From NCBI RefSeq assembly GCF_006542765.1, contig NZ_SKCD01000011.1:496001-560000 (forward strand): a stretch of DNA of 64,000 bases, written 5' to 3'. Under the pieces are notes generated by a model. The model saw only the letters and a program-made list of their open reading frames with translations, ran no database searches and was not told the origin of the DNA. The translations under genes were made by a program, and so were the position numbers. This stretch comes from Paenibacillus luteus. GTDB taxonomy: Bacteria; Bacillota; Bacilli; Paenibacillales; Paenibacillaceae. Positions 17,150-25,866 of this stretch are shown here, one piece after another. Numbering within the stretch: the first letter of the stretch is position 1; the number at the start of each line of letters is the position of its first letter.

Positions 17150-17271
17150 ACCGCATCCCGCCTTCGCCAGAGAATTAAGGAGTGTTATGTTCATTTTTTG
17201 TTTTATCGCTGCTTTTCATACGGCATCCCATTCGTTACATAACGCAGGGATTAACGCACGTGAATGATTGG

Positions 17272-17655
17272 TTACAAAATGGCTCCGTGCAGTTCTTGAT
17301 CAAGCATTTGAAGCGGACGGTTATCCGAATCGAGGATGGTCACAATTGGCTTGTGCTCCTTCGCTTCTGTGTCCGTCATCATCGCATAAGAAATAATAAT
17401 AACCTGATCCCCTGGCTGCACTTGCCTTGCCGCTGCCCCATTTAAGCAAATGACACCCGAGCCGCGCTCACCAGTGATCACATACGTTTCAAAGCGTGCG
17501 CCATTGTTGTTGTTGACGATTTGTACTTTTTCATTTTCCCATATGTTAGCGGCTTCCATCAAATCTTCATCAATGGTAATGCTACCTACATAATTCAGGT
17601 TCGCTTCCGTTACGGTTGCCCGGTGCAGCTTGGACTTCATCATCGTTCTGAACAT
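17272..17655 (-). CDS. panD: aspartate 1-decarboxylase
   Basis: A 127-residue proenzyme making beta-alanine for pantothenate. It self-cleaves at Gly-Ser in NYVGSITID to produce the catalytic pyruvoyl group, and both residues are present at positions 24-25. K9 (MMKSKLHRA) and the [16 protein letters not shown] block are also standard. ATG 17655 (MFRTMMKSK) gives the family length and correct spacing to GGAGG; ATG 17661 is too close to it. The first 74 bp are also translated as the tail of panC in another frame. Confidence 0.95.
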   Translation of the reverse strand: MFRTMMKSKLHRATVTEANLNYVGSITIDEDLMEAANIWENEKVQIVNNNNGARFETYVITGERGSGVICLNGAAARQVQPGDQVIIISYAMMTDTEAKEHKPIVTILDSDNRPLQMLDQELHGAIL

Positions 17656-18532
17656 GTTCATTTACCTCCATTCCTTCTAAAATCCGATTATCGATCAGGC
17701 GTGTTGCGCCAAATTTAACAGCAAGTGCCAGGATTAAAGGTCTCTTTATTTTTCCGATGTCTGCCTTGGCTTCAGGTATCCCAAGTGATGGGTAATATAG
17801 TAATTCAACATAATCGATCATGGCTTCGCTTGCCTTGCTAAGCTCAACCTTTACCTTTGCGACGAGTCGCTCCACCGTCATGCCAGGTTCGCGAGCCCAA
17901 TCCGTTGCAGATTGTAGTGTAGCTGACAAAGTAACGGACTGAACGCGCTGCTCTGCATTCAAATATACATTTCGGGAGCTTAGCGCGAGACCATCCGGTT
18001 CGCGTATGATCGGACAAGGCACGATCTGAACCGGAAAGTTCAAATCATCAACCATTTGCTGAATGACTGCGACCTGTTGGGCATCCTTCATGCCAAAATA
18101 CGCTCGATTTGGCGCCACAAGATGGAACAGTTTGCTTACTACCGTTCCCACCCCATCGAAATGGCCCGGTCTAGAAGCGCCACATAAGCGGTCTGTAACC
18201 TGGTTTACAATAACGGTAGTTAGCGGTTTATTCGGATACATTTCTTCAACAGTTGGAATAAAAACGAGATCCGTTTCACATTCCTCAGCTAAGGCCAAAT
18301 CCCGTTCCTCATCCCGAGGATATCGATCCAAATCCTCGTTTGGTCCAAATTGAAGAGGATTAACAAAGATGCTAAGAACGGTTACATCGTTTTCGGTATG
18401 GGCTTGGCGCAATAAAGAGGCGTGGCCTTCATGAAGGAAACCCATTGTAGGCACGAAACCAATGCTTTTCCCCTCATTTCGACGGTTTGCCAACTGCTCC
18501 TGCAGCTCTAATTTTGTTCGGCATATGATCAT
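17582..18532 (-). CDS. panC: pantothenate synthetase with extended C-terminus
   Basis: A 316-residue ATP-dependent ligase joining pantoate and beta-alanine. The HIGH-like motif is [12 protein letters not shown], followed by [20 protein letters not shown], the core FGMKDAQQ and the KMSKS-equivalent LSSRN. The family normally ends soon after ATRLIDN, at about 285 residues. Here a polar tail of about 30 residues ([16 protein letters not shown] onward) continues in a different frame through the first 74 bp of panD. The start overlaps the panB stop as ATGA. Confidence 0.95.
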   Translation of the reverse strand: MIICRTKLELQEQLANRRNEGKSIGFVPTMGFLHEGHASLLRQAHTENDVTVLSIFVNPLQFGPNEDLDRYPRDEERDLALAEECETDLVFIPTVEEMYPNKPLTTVIVNQVTDRLCGASRPGHFDGVGTVVSKLFHLVAPNRAYFGMKDAQQVAVIQQMVDDLNFPVQIVPCPIIREPDGLALSSRNVYLNAEQRVQSVTLSATLQSATDWAREPGMTVERLVAKVKVELSKASEAMIDYVELLYYPSLGIPEAKADIGKIKRPLILALAVKFGATRLIDNRILEGMEVNEHVQNDDEVQAAPGNRNGSEPELCR

Positions 18533-19443
18533 GTAAGCCGAACCCCCTTTTTAGCTTGACCGGTCGCCTGCTGTGTAGCTTGACTGTCTGCTTCCGCACC
18601 AGTGCTTCCATATAAAGCAGGAATCGATGCCGGCTGCGCTGAGAACACATGCTCCTCAGCAGGAAAGTTGCCATTTTTTACTTCATCCACATAAGAATGG
18701 ATGGCATTGCGAATCGTTGTTCCAATATCCGCATAAGTCTTTACGAATTTTTTCTCGAAATAGGGTGACGAGTATTGCAAGATATCATGGTACACCAGTA
18801 CTTGGCCATCACAGCCGCGACCAGCTCCGATACCAATGACTGGAATGGAGAGCACATCGCTAATCATCGTAGCCAATGATTCTGTAACCAGCTCGATGAC
18901 GATACTGAACGCTCCTGCTTGCTCAAGTGCTTTGGCATCCTGAATCAGCTTCTCCGCTTCCTTATCGAGCTTGCCTTGAACCTTATATCCGCCGAGTTGA
19001 TGAACCGATTGCGGAGTTAGCCCGATGTGTCCCATCACGGGTATACCTGCTTTGACAAGAGCTTCCACATCGGAAGCAATTTCCTCGCCGCCCTCTAGTT
19101 TAAGTGCCTGTGCTCCACCTTCTTGCATAATCCTTGCCGCATTGCGCATCGTCGCTTCGCGACCAATTCCATAGGTCATAAAAGGCATATCCGCTACAAT
19201 AAACGTATTTTGCGCTCCTCTGGCCACCGCTCTTGTATGATAAACGATATCGTCGATCGTTACAGGAATCGTCGTGTCGTATCCGAGTACGACGTTTCCT
19301 AATGAATCTCCGACAAGTATGACGTCAATTCCAGCTTCCTCAGCAAGCTTGGCTGAAGGATAATCATAAGCTGTCAAAACGGAAATCGCATTGCGCTCTT
19401 GCTTCATTTTTTTCATATTCGTAATCGTCAGTCGTTTCCTCAT
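18529..19443 (-). CDS. panB: 3-methyl-2-oxobutanoate hydroxymethyltransferase
   Basis: A 304-residue enzyme adding a hydroxymethyl group from methylene-tetrahydrofolate to 2-oxoisovalerate, the first step towards pantoate. The (beta/alpha)8 blocks are clear: LTAYDYPSAKLAEEAGID, ILVGDSLGNVVLGYDTT, MGHIGLTPQSVHQLGGYKVQG and IGIGAGRGCDGQVLVYHD. It carries an extra low-complexity Gln/Ala/Thr-rich tail of about 25 residues after PALYGS. ATG 19443 is preceded by GGGGGATGAAGCTG. It is the first gene of panBCD and lies behind a leader with a terminator. Confidence 0.95.
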   Translation of the reverse strand: MRKRLTITNMKKMKQERNAISVLTAYDYPSAKLAEEAGIDVILVGDSLGNVVLGYDTTIPVTIDDIVYHTRAVARGAQNTFIVADMPFMTYGIGREATMRNAARIMQEGGAQALKLEGGEEIASDVEALVKAGIPVMGHIGLTPQSVHQLGGYKVQGKLDKEAEKLIQDAKALEQAGAFSIVIELVTESLATMISDVLSIPVIGIGAGRGCDGQVLVYHDILQYSSPYFEKKFVKTYADIGTTIRNAIHSYVDEVKNGNFPAEEHVFSAQPASIPALYGSTGAEADSQATQQATGQAKKGVRLT

Positions 19444-19485
19444 CAGCTTCATCCCCCGTTCGATGTTCAATGATAGGATAAACAC

Positions 19486-19516
19486 AAAAAAACCTTTTAG
19501 CCGCTGCTAAAAAGGT
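19486..19516 (-). terminator. rho-independent terminator/attenuator in the panB leader
   Basis: On the minus strand ACCTTTTTAGC pairs with GCTAAAAGGT (one bulged T) around a 4-nt loop and is followed by seven T. It lies 43 bp upstream of the panB ATG and about 190 bp downstream of birA, so it can either end birA transcripts or act as an attenuator for panBCD. Confidence 0.8.
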
Positions 19517-19665
19517 CCCCAAACTGAAAAGGAAACGTTTGCTTGTAGTGCTTCCTTCTGTCTCGGTCCCTACGGCTCAGAGCAGAGTGTGCATTCCCAA
19601 CCATTTACATTAATATTGCAAATCATCATCAGTGCAGCTTCATCATGAATACCGCCTGATAGAAC
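19517..19665 (-). ncRNA. panB leader RNA, candidate pan-motif regulatory element
   Basis: This is the transcribed leader between the promoter at 19667-19695 and the terminator at 19486-19516. Centred on 19555-19590, the minus-strand text TCTGCTC...GAGACAGA can fold as TCTG/CAGA and CTC/GAG with a bulged A, capped by GAGCCGTAGGGACC. A second set AAGGAA/TTCCTT lies just before the terminator. A published pan RNA motif, a stem with bulged adenines found upstream of pan genes in Firmicutes, fits this place. I assign it by position and general shape, not by remembered consensus. Confidence 0.5.
19570..19629 (-). CDS. possible 19-codon leader peptide in the panB leader
   Basis: The frame MMICNINVNGWECTLCSEP starts at ATG 19629 and its TAG lies inside the presumed regulatory hairpin. 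It has three Cys and two Trp/Glu-Cys contexts that look non-random, but no convincing Shine-Dalgarno. It may be a translated leader or chance. Confidence 0.2.
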   Translation of the reverse strand: MMICNINVNGWECTLCSEP

Positions 19666-19666
19666 T

Positions 19667-19695
19667 AGTTTACCAAACTTTCCGTCATCCGTAAA
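19667..19695 (-). promoter_or_regulatory. candidate promoter for the panBCD leader
   Basis: On the minus strand TTTACG (-35) and TAAACT (-10) are 17 bp apart, each matching four of six consensus bases, just after the birA stop. It would start a leader of about 215 nt before panB. Confidence 0.45.
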
Positions 19696-19708
19696 CGGTC
19701 ACAAAAAG

Positions 19709-20683
19709 CTATATAGGTTCGCCCATCTCCGCTGAGAAAACAGGCCTCACCGTTCCGTCTTCAAGTTTGATTCGTATGGCTCCGCTCTCGTCGAGTCCAA
19801 TCGGAACCCCTACAAAATCACCTTGAGGTGTAACCAAACGGGCCGGCTTGCCTAGCGATACGGATAACGCCTCCCACAACGTCACAATAGGACCAAATCC
19901 CTGCTCTTGATAAAGGACATAAAGCTGCTCCCATTCCTTCAAAAATTCAAAAATCACATCTTCACGTGCCCATTTCTGTCCACTGCTGATCCGAAGCGAT
20001 GTTGCCTTCTCTAGCAAGTCAGCAGGATAGTCTGCTTCATCCAGATTAACGCTAATGCCTATTCCTGCCACGACATAACGCAGGCGCTCATCCTCGGCGG
20101 CAGATTCAAGCAGGATTCCGCTAATTTTTTTGCCATCAATAAGCAGATCATTTGGCCACTTAATGCCGATTGGCAAAGCCGTCAATCTCCTCAGGCTTCT
20201 ACAGAGCGCAACCGCCGTGAGCAGAGTCAACTGAGGTGCAAAATGAATAGGAACTTTCGGTCGAAGCACCATGCTCATCCAAACCCCTTTGCCTCGGGGT
20301 GATACCCAGCTTCGGCCCATGCGGCCGCGGCCACTTACTTGCTGCTCAGCAATAAATAGTGTTCCCTCTGCTGCGCCTTCCTCCGCTGCTGCACGCGCGA
20401 GGTTTTGGGTTGACTCCACTGTCTCAAAGTAATGAATGGTTTGACCGAAGAAACCTGTAGTCATTCGGTTGGACAGCTCGTCCACAGCGATATGGTCAGG
20501 TGTACTTAGCAGCCTATAGCCTAGTCTTCTTGAAGCTTCAAATTGATACCCGGCCGCTTCCAGCTTTCGAATCTGCTTCCAGATCGCGGTTCTGCTAACT
20601 CCTAGCTCCTGGCTTATCCGCTCTCCCGAAACGTATTCACCGGATCGATTCTCGAACAATTGAAGCAGTAGCTCGTGATTCAT
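19709..20683 (-). CDS. birA: biotin protein ligase / biotin operon repressor
   Basis: A 324-residue bifunctional BirA. Residues 1-60 form a winged helix (GEYVSGERISQELGVSRTAIWKQIRKLE). The catalytic domain has the biotinyl-AMP loop GRGRMGRSWVSPRGKGVWMS, the KWPNDLL block with the biotin-contacting Lys, and the ISGILLE strand. A C-terminal SH3-like domain (LVTPQGDFVGVPIGLDESG) closes it. ATG 20683 follows AGGAGG at 9 nt. It activates biotin and attaches it to carboxylases, and with corepressor it controls biotin genes. The cca gene lies upstream on the same strand. Confidence 0.95.
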   Translation of the reverse strand: MNHELLLQLFENRSGEYVSGERISQELGVSRTAIWKQIRKLEAAGYQFEASRRLGYRLLSTPDHIAVDELSNRMTTGFFGQTIHYFETVESTQNLARAAAEEGAAEGTLFIAEQQVSGRGRMGRSWVSPRGKGVWMSMVLRPKVPIHFAPQLTLLTAVALCRSLRRLTALPIGIKWPNDLLIDGKKISGILLESAAEDERLRYVVAGIGISVNLDEADYPADLLEKATSLRISSGQKWAREDVIFEFLKEWEQLYVLYQEQGFGPIVTLWEALSVSLGKPARLVTPQGDFVGVPIGLDESGAIRIKLEDGTVRPVFSAEMGEPI

Positions 20684-20769
20684 AGATGGTTCCTCCTTAG
20701 TTGACGCAGCTGAGCCGGTCGCTGAGCTTGGTATCGCCAAGCCCAAGCAAACCGTCTCGGCCAGCCAAT

Positions 20770-22047
20770 TTATTGCTGTATAGCTGCTTCTTGCAGCAAT
20801 GCTTGTTTTTCATTTTCCAACTCACCGATCGCGGCCAAAAACAGCAAACGTTTCAAGCATTCACTAACCCATGGTCCGGCCTCACGCTGCAAATGCTTAA
20901 TGAGGTCTCTGCCGCTTACGCTAAGCTGTTTTAAAGATAAGATGGTCATTTCGTTCAGCCAGCGCTCCAAATCGTTTAGAAGCTCCTTTGAGAAGCTTGA
21001 AGACTCCGCATGTGCAGCGCGGGCAACCTGCAACCACTCACTAGCTGCAGCTTGCCCGCTGACAAGGACAAGTTTCACCCATTGTCTTTGAAACTCGCGC
21101 CCTTGGAAAAGCTCTACATTAGATAACATGTCAAAATGCACTTGTACAATTGCTGCAATTCTTCTGCTTCGACCAGTCGGAAAGCGAAGCACCTGCAAAG
21201 CATGACTGGCAGTTTCAGTGGACTGGTTTAATACGATGGCGATGAAAGCCCAGCGCAAATCCAAATCGGTCAGTTCATGCAAACGTTCAAACAGATTTTT
21301 ATTAAAGGCAGATTGCTCTGCTTCCTTCATCGCAAATTCTATGTCAGGCCCAAGTGAGTCTTTCAAGTGAAAGAGAAGCCCGCTTGCGGCAACAAATCTC
21401 AGCGCCCTTTGAGGCACGGCTCCCGCAAGCATTTTGTCTAATTCCACCTGAACCCTCTCAAGCGCTATAAAGCGCATTAAATGACAGTGCTGCAAAACCG
21501 CCCGCCAAGTGTGATGAGCAGGCCGCAGCTGATAGATGCCGATAAAGCGGACAGCCCTCAGCATCCGAAGTGCGTCTTCTTGGAAACGTGCATTGGCATC
21601 ACCTACGGAACGGAGCCGTCGTTTCTTCAAATCCTGCACCCCACCATAGGGGTCATAAAGCACTCCGTCTAGCCCAAGCGCCATCGCATTCATTGTAAAA
21701 TCGCGCCGCAGCAGATCACCATCCAGCTCGGTAATATACTCCACGCTTTCCGGCTTGCGATGGGCTTCGTAAGCAGATTCCAGCCGAAAGGTCGTTACCT
21801 CATAGGTTTCACCTTCGTGGACAACCGTTATGGTGCCATGCTGCAATCCCGTCGGAATGCAGCGCTCAAATAATCCAAGCACCTGCTCCGGACGGGCTGA
21901 AGTAGCAATATCCACATCTTTAATGGATAAGCCTAAAACCGAATCTCGGACTGCTCCGCCAACAAAAACGGCTTCGAAATAATTCTCTCGAAGCCGCTCA
22001 ATGATCGGCAAGGCAGCCGCAATTGGTTCAGGAAATGATAGGTGAAT
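20770..22047 (-). CDS. cca: CCA tRNA nucleotidyltransferase, probable ATT start
   Basis: The enzyme adds or repairs CCA at tRNA 3' ends. The class II signature is intact: FVGGAVRDS, then KDVDIATSA (metal-binding DxD), RRDFTMNAMA and the ALRMLRAVRF template block, followed by the helical body and tail. No ATG or GTG exists in frame after the upstream TGA. TTG 22011 lacks a ribosome-binding site and would leave only 15 residues before GGAVRDS. ATT 22047 lies 8 nt after AAGGAAGG and gives 27 residues before GGAVRDS, close to B. subtilis Cca, so I chose it. The total length would be 425 residues. Confidence 0.9.
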   Translation of the reverse strand: MHLSFPEPIAAALPIIERLRENYFEAVFVGGAVRDSVLGLSIKDVDIATSARPEQVLGLFERCIPTGLQHGTITVVHEGETYEVTTFRLESAYEAHRKPESVEYITELDGDLLRRDFTMNAMALGLDGVLYDPYGGVQDLKKRRLRSVGDANARFQEDALRMLRAVRFIGIYQLRPAHHTWRAVLQHCHLMRFIALERVQVELDKMLAGAVPQRALRFVAASGLLFHLKDSLGPDIEFAMKEAEQSAFNKNLFERLHELTDLDLRWAFIAIVLNQSTETASHALQVLRFPTGRSRRIAAIVQVHFDMLSNVELFQGREFQRQWVKLVLVSGQAAASEWLQVARAAHAESSSFSKELLNDLERWLNEMTILSLKQLSVSGRDLIKHLQREAGPWVSECLKRLLFLAAIGELENEKQALLQEAAIQQ

Positions 22048-22079
22048 AACGACCGCCTTCCTTCATAAAAACTATTGGA

Positions 22080-23243
22080 TTAATCGCTGCACACTGCAAT
22101 CGGCAAATCCGCCTCAATGCCCAGTACCCGGTAATAAATTTGCTCATATTGCGTTGTAATCACATCATTGCAAAATTCATTTCGCGCTCTGAATATGCAA
22201 GCCTCTTTGAACTGCGCATGCAGCTTCTCATTGAGCAGCAGCCGCTCTACGTTCTTGGCCATATCCTCCACATCGCCAATTGTCGACAGGAAACCTGTCT
22301 CACCATGCGTAATAAGCTCAGGGATACCGCCAGCATCCGAACCGATCGTCGGAACGCCGCAAGCCATCGCTTCAAGCGCAACAAGACCAAAACTTTCCTT
22401 CTCTGAGGGAAGCAAAAGGACATCGGCCATTGAAATGACCTGTGCTACATCTTCTTGCTTGCCAAGGAAATGAACCCTGTCCTCCAGCCCAAGCTGTTGG
22501 ATTTTGCATTGAATTTTTGATAGCTCTGGCCCTTCGCCTACTAGCAAAAGCTTAGACGGCACGTTCTGTGATACTTGAGCAAAAATATCTACGACATCAC
22601 CAACACGCTTAACGGGACGGAAGTTGGAAATGTGCATTAAAATTTTCTCGTGCGGCTCAGCAAAATCTGAGCGCAGCGATACAACGTCGCGCGGGTAGTA
22701 TACCCTCTTGTCGACAAAGTTGTAAGTTAAATCGATTGGCGTTGTAATATCCAGCAATTGTCTGGTTTCATTAATCAAATCCATGGAAACAGCGGTAACA
22801 GCGTCGCTTTGGTGGATCGCTAACCGAATTAGGTTTTTCAAGGATTCATCCTGAGCAAGCACCGTAATATCTGTTCCATGAAGTGTTGTAACCGTCTTCA
22901 AGCCGTCACCATTCATCTGTTTGGCTAAATAGGCACAAACTGCATGAGGGACTGCGTAATGGACATGCAGCAAATCGAGCTGCTGCATCTTGGCTACCTG
23001 AGCCATCTTGCTCGCTAAAGCCAGATCGTAAGGCGGGAAACGGAACACATAATAATCGTTAACCTCGACCTCATGGTAAAATATATTTTTATTAAAGTGA
23101 CCCAATCGAAAAGGGATGCTGTGAGTAATAAAATGAATTTCATGACCTCGTTCTGCGAGCAGCTTCCCAAGCTCAGTAGCAACGACACCTGAACCGCCCA
23201 GGGTTGGGTAGCAGGTTATGCCAATCTTTAATTTTCTCGCCAA
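22080..23243 (-). CDS. bshA: bacillithiol glycosyltransferase BshA
   Basis: A 387-residue GT4 glycosyltransferase joining UDP-GlcNAc and L-malate, the first step in bacillithiol synthesis. The N-terminus ARKLKIGITCYPTLGGSG and GHEIHFITHS match BshA closely. The donor domain has HISNFRPVKRV, LVGEGPE and the ExxxFGLVALEAMACG sequence (EKESFGL). The TTG at 23243 is preceded by AGGAGG; the upstream GTG at 23270 lies before that Shine-Dalgarno and is unlikely. It follows bshB1 in the operon; bshC is not in the window. Confidence 0.95.
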   Translation of the reverse strand: MARKLKIGITCYPTLGGSGVVATELGKLLAERGHEIHFITHSIPFRLGHFNKNIFYHEVEVNDYYVFRFPPYDLALASKMAQVAKMQQLDLLHVHYAVPHAVCAYLAKQMNGDGLKTVTTLHGTDITVLAQDESLKNLIRLAIHQSDAVTAVSMDLINETRQLLDITTPIDLTYNFVDKRVYYPRDVVSLRSDFAEPHEKILMHISNFRPVKRVGDVVDIFAQVSQNVPSKLLLVGEGPELSKIQCKIQQLGLEDRVHFLGKQEDVAQVISMADVLLLPSEKESFGLVALEAMACGVPTIGSDAGGIPELITHGETGFLSTIGDVEDMAKNVERLLLNEKLHAQFKEACIFRARNEFCNDVITTQYEQIYYRVLGIEADLPIAVCSD

Positions 23244-23306
23244 TGTTGTCGCGCCTCCTGTGTTCGTCACGTATATCTATTGTATTAAACAAGAGCTGTA
23301 CGAATA

Positions 23307-24005
23307 TCAAAATAATTGTACCGCGTGAGGTCGCTTTATCGCAAAGCCCTCGGCATACGCCCAGCCTCTTGCTTGTCCGAGCAGCGAATCACGCGCTTCT
23401 ACCCGTTCCACATAATGGTTCGTAAGCGGCGTAGCAACACGGTCTGAGCCGGCTCCAGCTGCTTCGAATTGGGAACGGTAAACAAGCAGCGCATTTCGCT
23501 TTGTTTTTTGAAATTCGCTGATATCTACAATCAAAGACACTTGGTCTACATCGTTTATATAGTAATAAATCAGCTGCGATACCGAAACGGCAGGCAGCTC
23601 CGGCATATACCGGCGAAGCTTGGCATTAAATACAGCTTCTTCAATTAACTGGCTTGCAGCCACATGGTCTGGATGCCTGTCCACCCAATAAGGAGCGAAT
23701 ACGACACGAGGCCGATACTTGCGAATTTCTGCAACGATTCGCTCGATCTGCTGCTTCGTTCGCTCAAGCCCGCGGTCTGGCAATCCAAGGTTGGAGCGCA
23801 TCGCAAGACCAAGGACATGAGACGCATCTGTCGCTTCCTTCTTACGCAACTCAACCGTACCGTTGGAGGACATCTCCGCTTCAGTCAAATCGCATACGCC
23901 AACCCTCATGCCTGCTTGAACATGCTTGGCAATCGTTCCACCCATTCCAATCTCGGCGTCGTCTGCGTGAGCGCCAAATACGAGAATATCCAGCGCCTCA
24001 ATCAT
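23307..24005 (-). CDS. bshB1: N-acetyl-glucosaminyl-malate deacetylase BshB1
   Basis: A 232-residue LmbE/PIG-L zinc deacetylase, the second bacillithiol enzyme. The zinc motif [13 protein letters not shown] and the later [12 protein letters not shown] are present, and a C-terminal YRSQF segment completes the fold. The ATG overlaps the mgsA TGA as ATGA. It is followed 63 bp later by bshA, so GlcNAc-malate formation and its deacetylation are expressed together. Confidence 0.95.
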   Translation of the reverse strand: MIEALDILVFGAHADDAEIGMGGTIAKHVQAGMRVGVCDLTEAEMSSNGTVELRKKEATDASHVLGLAMRSNLGLPDRGLERTKQQIERIVAEIRKYRPRVVFAPYWVDRHPDHVAASQLIEEAVFNAKLRRYMPELPAVSVSQLIYYYINDVDQVSLIVDISEFQKTKRNALLVYRSQFEAAGAGSDRVATPLTNHYVERVEARDSLLGQARGWAYAEGFAIKRPHAVQLF

Positions 24006-24424
24006 TCCGCAATACCTGGTTTATATTTATGGACAAGCTCACGCCAAGCAAAATCACCGCGCTCCAGCGCTTTGACCAATAATTCGGCTGTAGCTACGTT
24101 TGTTGCAACAGGGATACCCTGAACATCGCATAGTCGAAGCAAGGCAATAATGTCCGGCTCATGCGGCTGCGCCATTAGGGGATCGCGCAAAAATATAATC
24201 AAATCCATCTCATTCTGCGCTACTAAAGCGCCAATTTGCTGGTCTCCGCCAAGGGGTCCAGACATAAAGCGTTGAATAGAGAGATCGGTTTGTTCCATAA
24301 TCCGGGTACCAGTTGTACCCGTAGAATAAAGCTTGTGCGGCACAAATACTTTCTCGTAAGCAATAACAAAGTTTACGATTTCCTCTTTTTTGCGATCATG
24401 TGCGATAAATGCGATGTTTAACAT
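24002..24424 (-). CDS. mgsA: methylglyoxal synthase
   Basis: A 140-residue enzyme converting dihydroxyacetone phosphate to methylglyoxal and phosphate. It has [12 protein letters not shown] (His and Lys of the phosphate site), STGTTG with G-T-T phosphate loop, [13 protein letters not shown] carrying the catalytic Asp, and [14 protein letters not shown]. Length is standard. It sits between dapB and bshB1 as in B. subtilis; bacillithiol also detoxifies methylglyoxal, so the neighbourhood makes functional sense. Confidence 0.97.
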   Translation of the reverse strand: MLNIAFIAHDRKKEEIVNFVIAYEKVFVPHKLYSTGTTGTRIMEQTDLSIQRFMSGPLGGDQQIGALVAQNEMDLIIFLRDPLMAQPHEPDIIALLRLCDVQGIPVATNVATAELLVKALERGDFAWRELVHKYKPGIAE

Positions 24425-24454
24425 TCCGTTCCCCTCTCCTGCTGCCGAATCAAA

Positions 24455-25261
24455 CTAATCCATGATATGTTCAAAGCCATAAATTAAGCCGCTGTAGGAC
24501 ATGACCTTCTTGACAGCAACGTTTACACCTGGCATATAGCCCGCACGGTCATAGGAATCATGACGGATTTTGAGCGTTTGTCCGTGGCCGCCGAATACAA
24601 CTTCTTGCTGTGCAAATACGCCTGGGAGTCTGACGCTATGTATACGGAATCCGTTATAGTAGCCGCCTCGTGCGCCTTCAATCACTTCTTCCTCTTTGGG
24701 ATTGCCTTGTTTAAGCTCCATACGCGCCTGTGAGATCAGCTCAGCTGTTTTGATCGATGTGCCTGAAGGGGCATCAAGCTTCTGGTCGCCGTGATATTCT
24801 ATAATTTCAACATGTGGCAAATACTTGGATGCTTCAGCCGCAAACTTCATCATCAGAATCGCACCTATTGAGAAATTCGGAGCAATTAATCCTCCAATGC
24901 CTTTCTCTTGGCAAAGCTCGTCCAACTCCTCGATCTGTTCAGGCGTAAATCCGGTTGTCCCCATAATGGGACGGACACCAAATGTTATCGATGTTTTAGC
25001 ATTGGAATATGCCACTTGCGGAACTGTAAAATCAACCAGCACATCCGCTTTGGCGCCGCTTAGCGCTTCCTCAAGCGTGGCACTTGCTAAAACACCTGTA
25101 TTGGCCACTCCGGCAAATATACCGGCGTCTACGGGACCCGCCGAAGGAGCGACGGCAGCAACCAATTGAAGCGTCTCATCCTCCAGCACCATTTTCACAA
25201 CCTCGCGTCCCATTCTTCCGCTAGCTCCTGCTACTGCCACTCGTATTTTTTGTATCGTCAT
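24455..25261 (-). CDS. dapB: 4-hydroxy-tetrahydrodipicolinate reductase
   Basis: A 268-residue NAD(P)H-dependent reductase of the lysine/diaminopimelate pathway; its product line also supplies dipicolinate in spores. VAVAGASGRMGREVVKM is the nucleotide-binding start, and GTTGFT, APNFSIGAI and the catalytic EIIEYHGDQKLDAPSGTS (His pair and Lys) are all present. ATG 25261 uses AGGTGA located at the end of the upstream TPR gene, whose TGA is 5 bp away. An in-frame GTG at 25270 was rejected because it lies inside the ribosome-binding site. Confidence 0.96.
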   Translation of the reverse strand: MTIQKIRVAVAGASGRMGREVVKMVLEDETLQLVAAVAPSAGPVDAGIFAGVANTGVLASATLEEALSGAKADVLVDFTVPQVAYSNAKTSITFGVRPIMGTTGFTPEQIEELDELCQEKGIGGLIAPNFSIGAILMMKFAAEASKYLPHVEIIEYHGDQKLDAPSGTSIKTAELISQARMELKQGNPKEEEVIEGARGGYYNGFRIHSVRLPGVFAQQEVVFGGHGQTLKIRHDSYDRAGYMPGVNVAVKKVMSYSGLIYGFEHIMD

Positions 25262-25266
25262 GCTAT

Positions 25267-25812
25267 TCACCTGTTCCTTTTTCTTTTACTCGCATTTGTG
25301 CTCATATACAGCAACCGCCTTTTGCGATTCACGTCGGCAAACAGTCTTCTTGCAGCCGAATGGCCTGGATCAAGCCGCACCGCTTCGCGCGCATTTTTGG
25401 TCGCTTGGTCGTACCGGCCGCGGGAGGCATATAATACGCCAAGCGTGTAATACGCTCCAAAGCTAAGCGGATCAAGCATCGCAGCCTTCTCCAAAAGCTC
25501 TGCAGCTTCATCCAGTTTTGGCGGAACCTTTGCCAGCAGAATATCCGCTTCAGCAAGCAATAGCTTTGCCTCAACTGTCTGTAAATGATATTGGTATTCC
25601 GCCTGTTCAGGCTCTAATTGCAAAGCGTGCTCGGCATGCTGCTTCGCTTTCATCCACTTGCCGCTGCGCGCGCATGACACAGCACATATATGATAATAAA
25701 ACGCATTTTCAGGTTCTGCTGCTATCGCTTGCTCGAACCAATAAATCGCCTGCTCGAAATCACTATTAAAAATATATTCATAAGCCTTTTTGATGCAGCT
25801 CTCTCCATCCAT
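25267..25812 (-). CDS. TPR-repeat protein upstream of dapB
   Basis: A 181-residue protein made of tetratricopeptide repeats: units begin KKAYEYIFNSDFEQAIYWFE, then FYYHICAVSCARSGKWMKAK, and later AYYTLGVLYASRGRYDQAT with the conserved G/A/Y positions. It ends with a short basic tail (NASKRKRNR), perhaps for nucleic-acid or membrane contact. ATG 25812 is preceded by AAGGAGG. The gene overlaps the dapB ribosome-binding site, so it belongs to the dapB operon. Its partner is unknown. Confidence 0.8.
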   Translation of the reverse strand: MDGESCIKKAYEYIFNSDFEQAIYWFEQAIAAEPENAFYYHICAVSCARSGKWMKAKQHAEHALQLEPEQAEYQYHLQTVEAKLLLAEADILLAKVPPKLDEAAELLEKAAMLDPLSFGAYYTLGVLYASRGRYDQATKNAREAVRLDPGHSAARRLFADVNRKRRLLYMSTNASKRKRNR

Positions 25813-25866
25813 CTGCCCATCCTCCTTGTACACAGGTTGATGGTACAGCATATGTAAGGAGCTTGT

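Noticed and set aside
19443..19708. T-box riboswitch in the panB leader
   Set aside because: The T-box bulge sequence AGGGTGGNACCGCG is absent, and panB is not an aminoacyl-tRNA or amino-acid gene.
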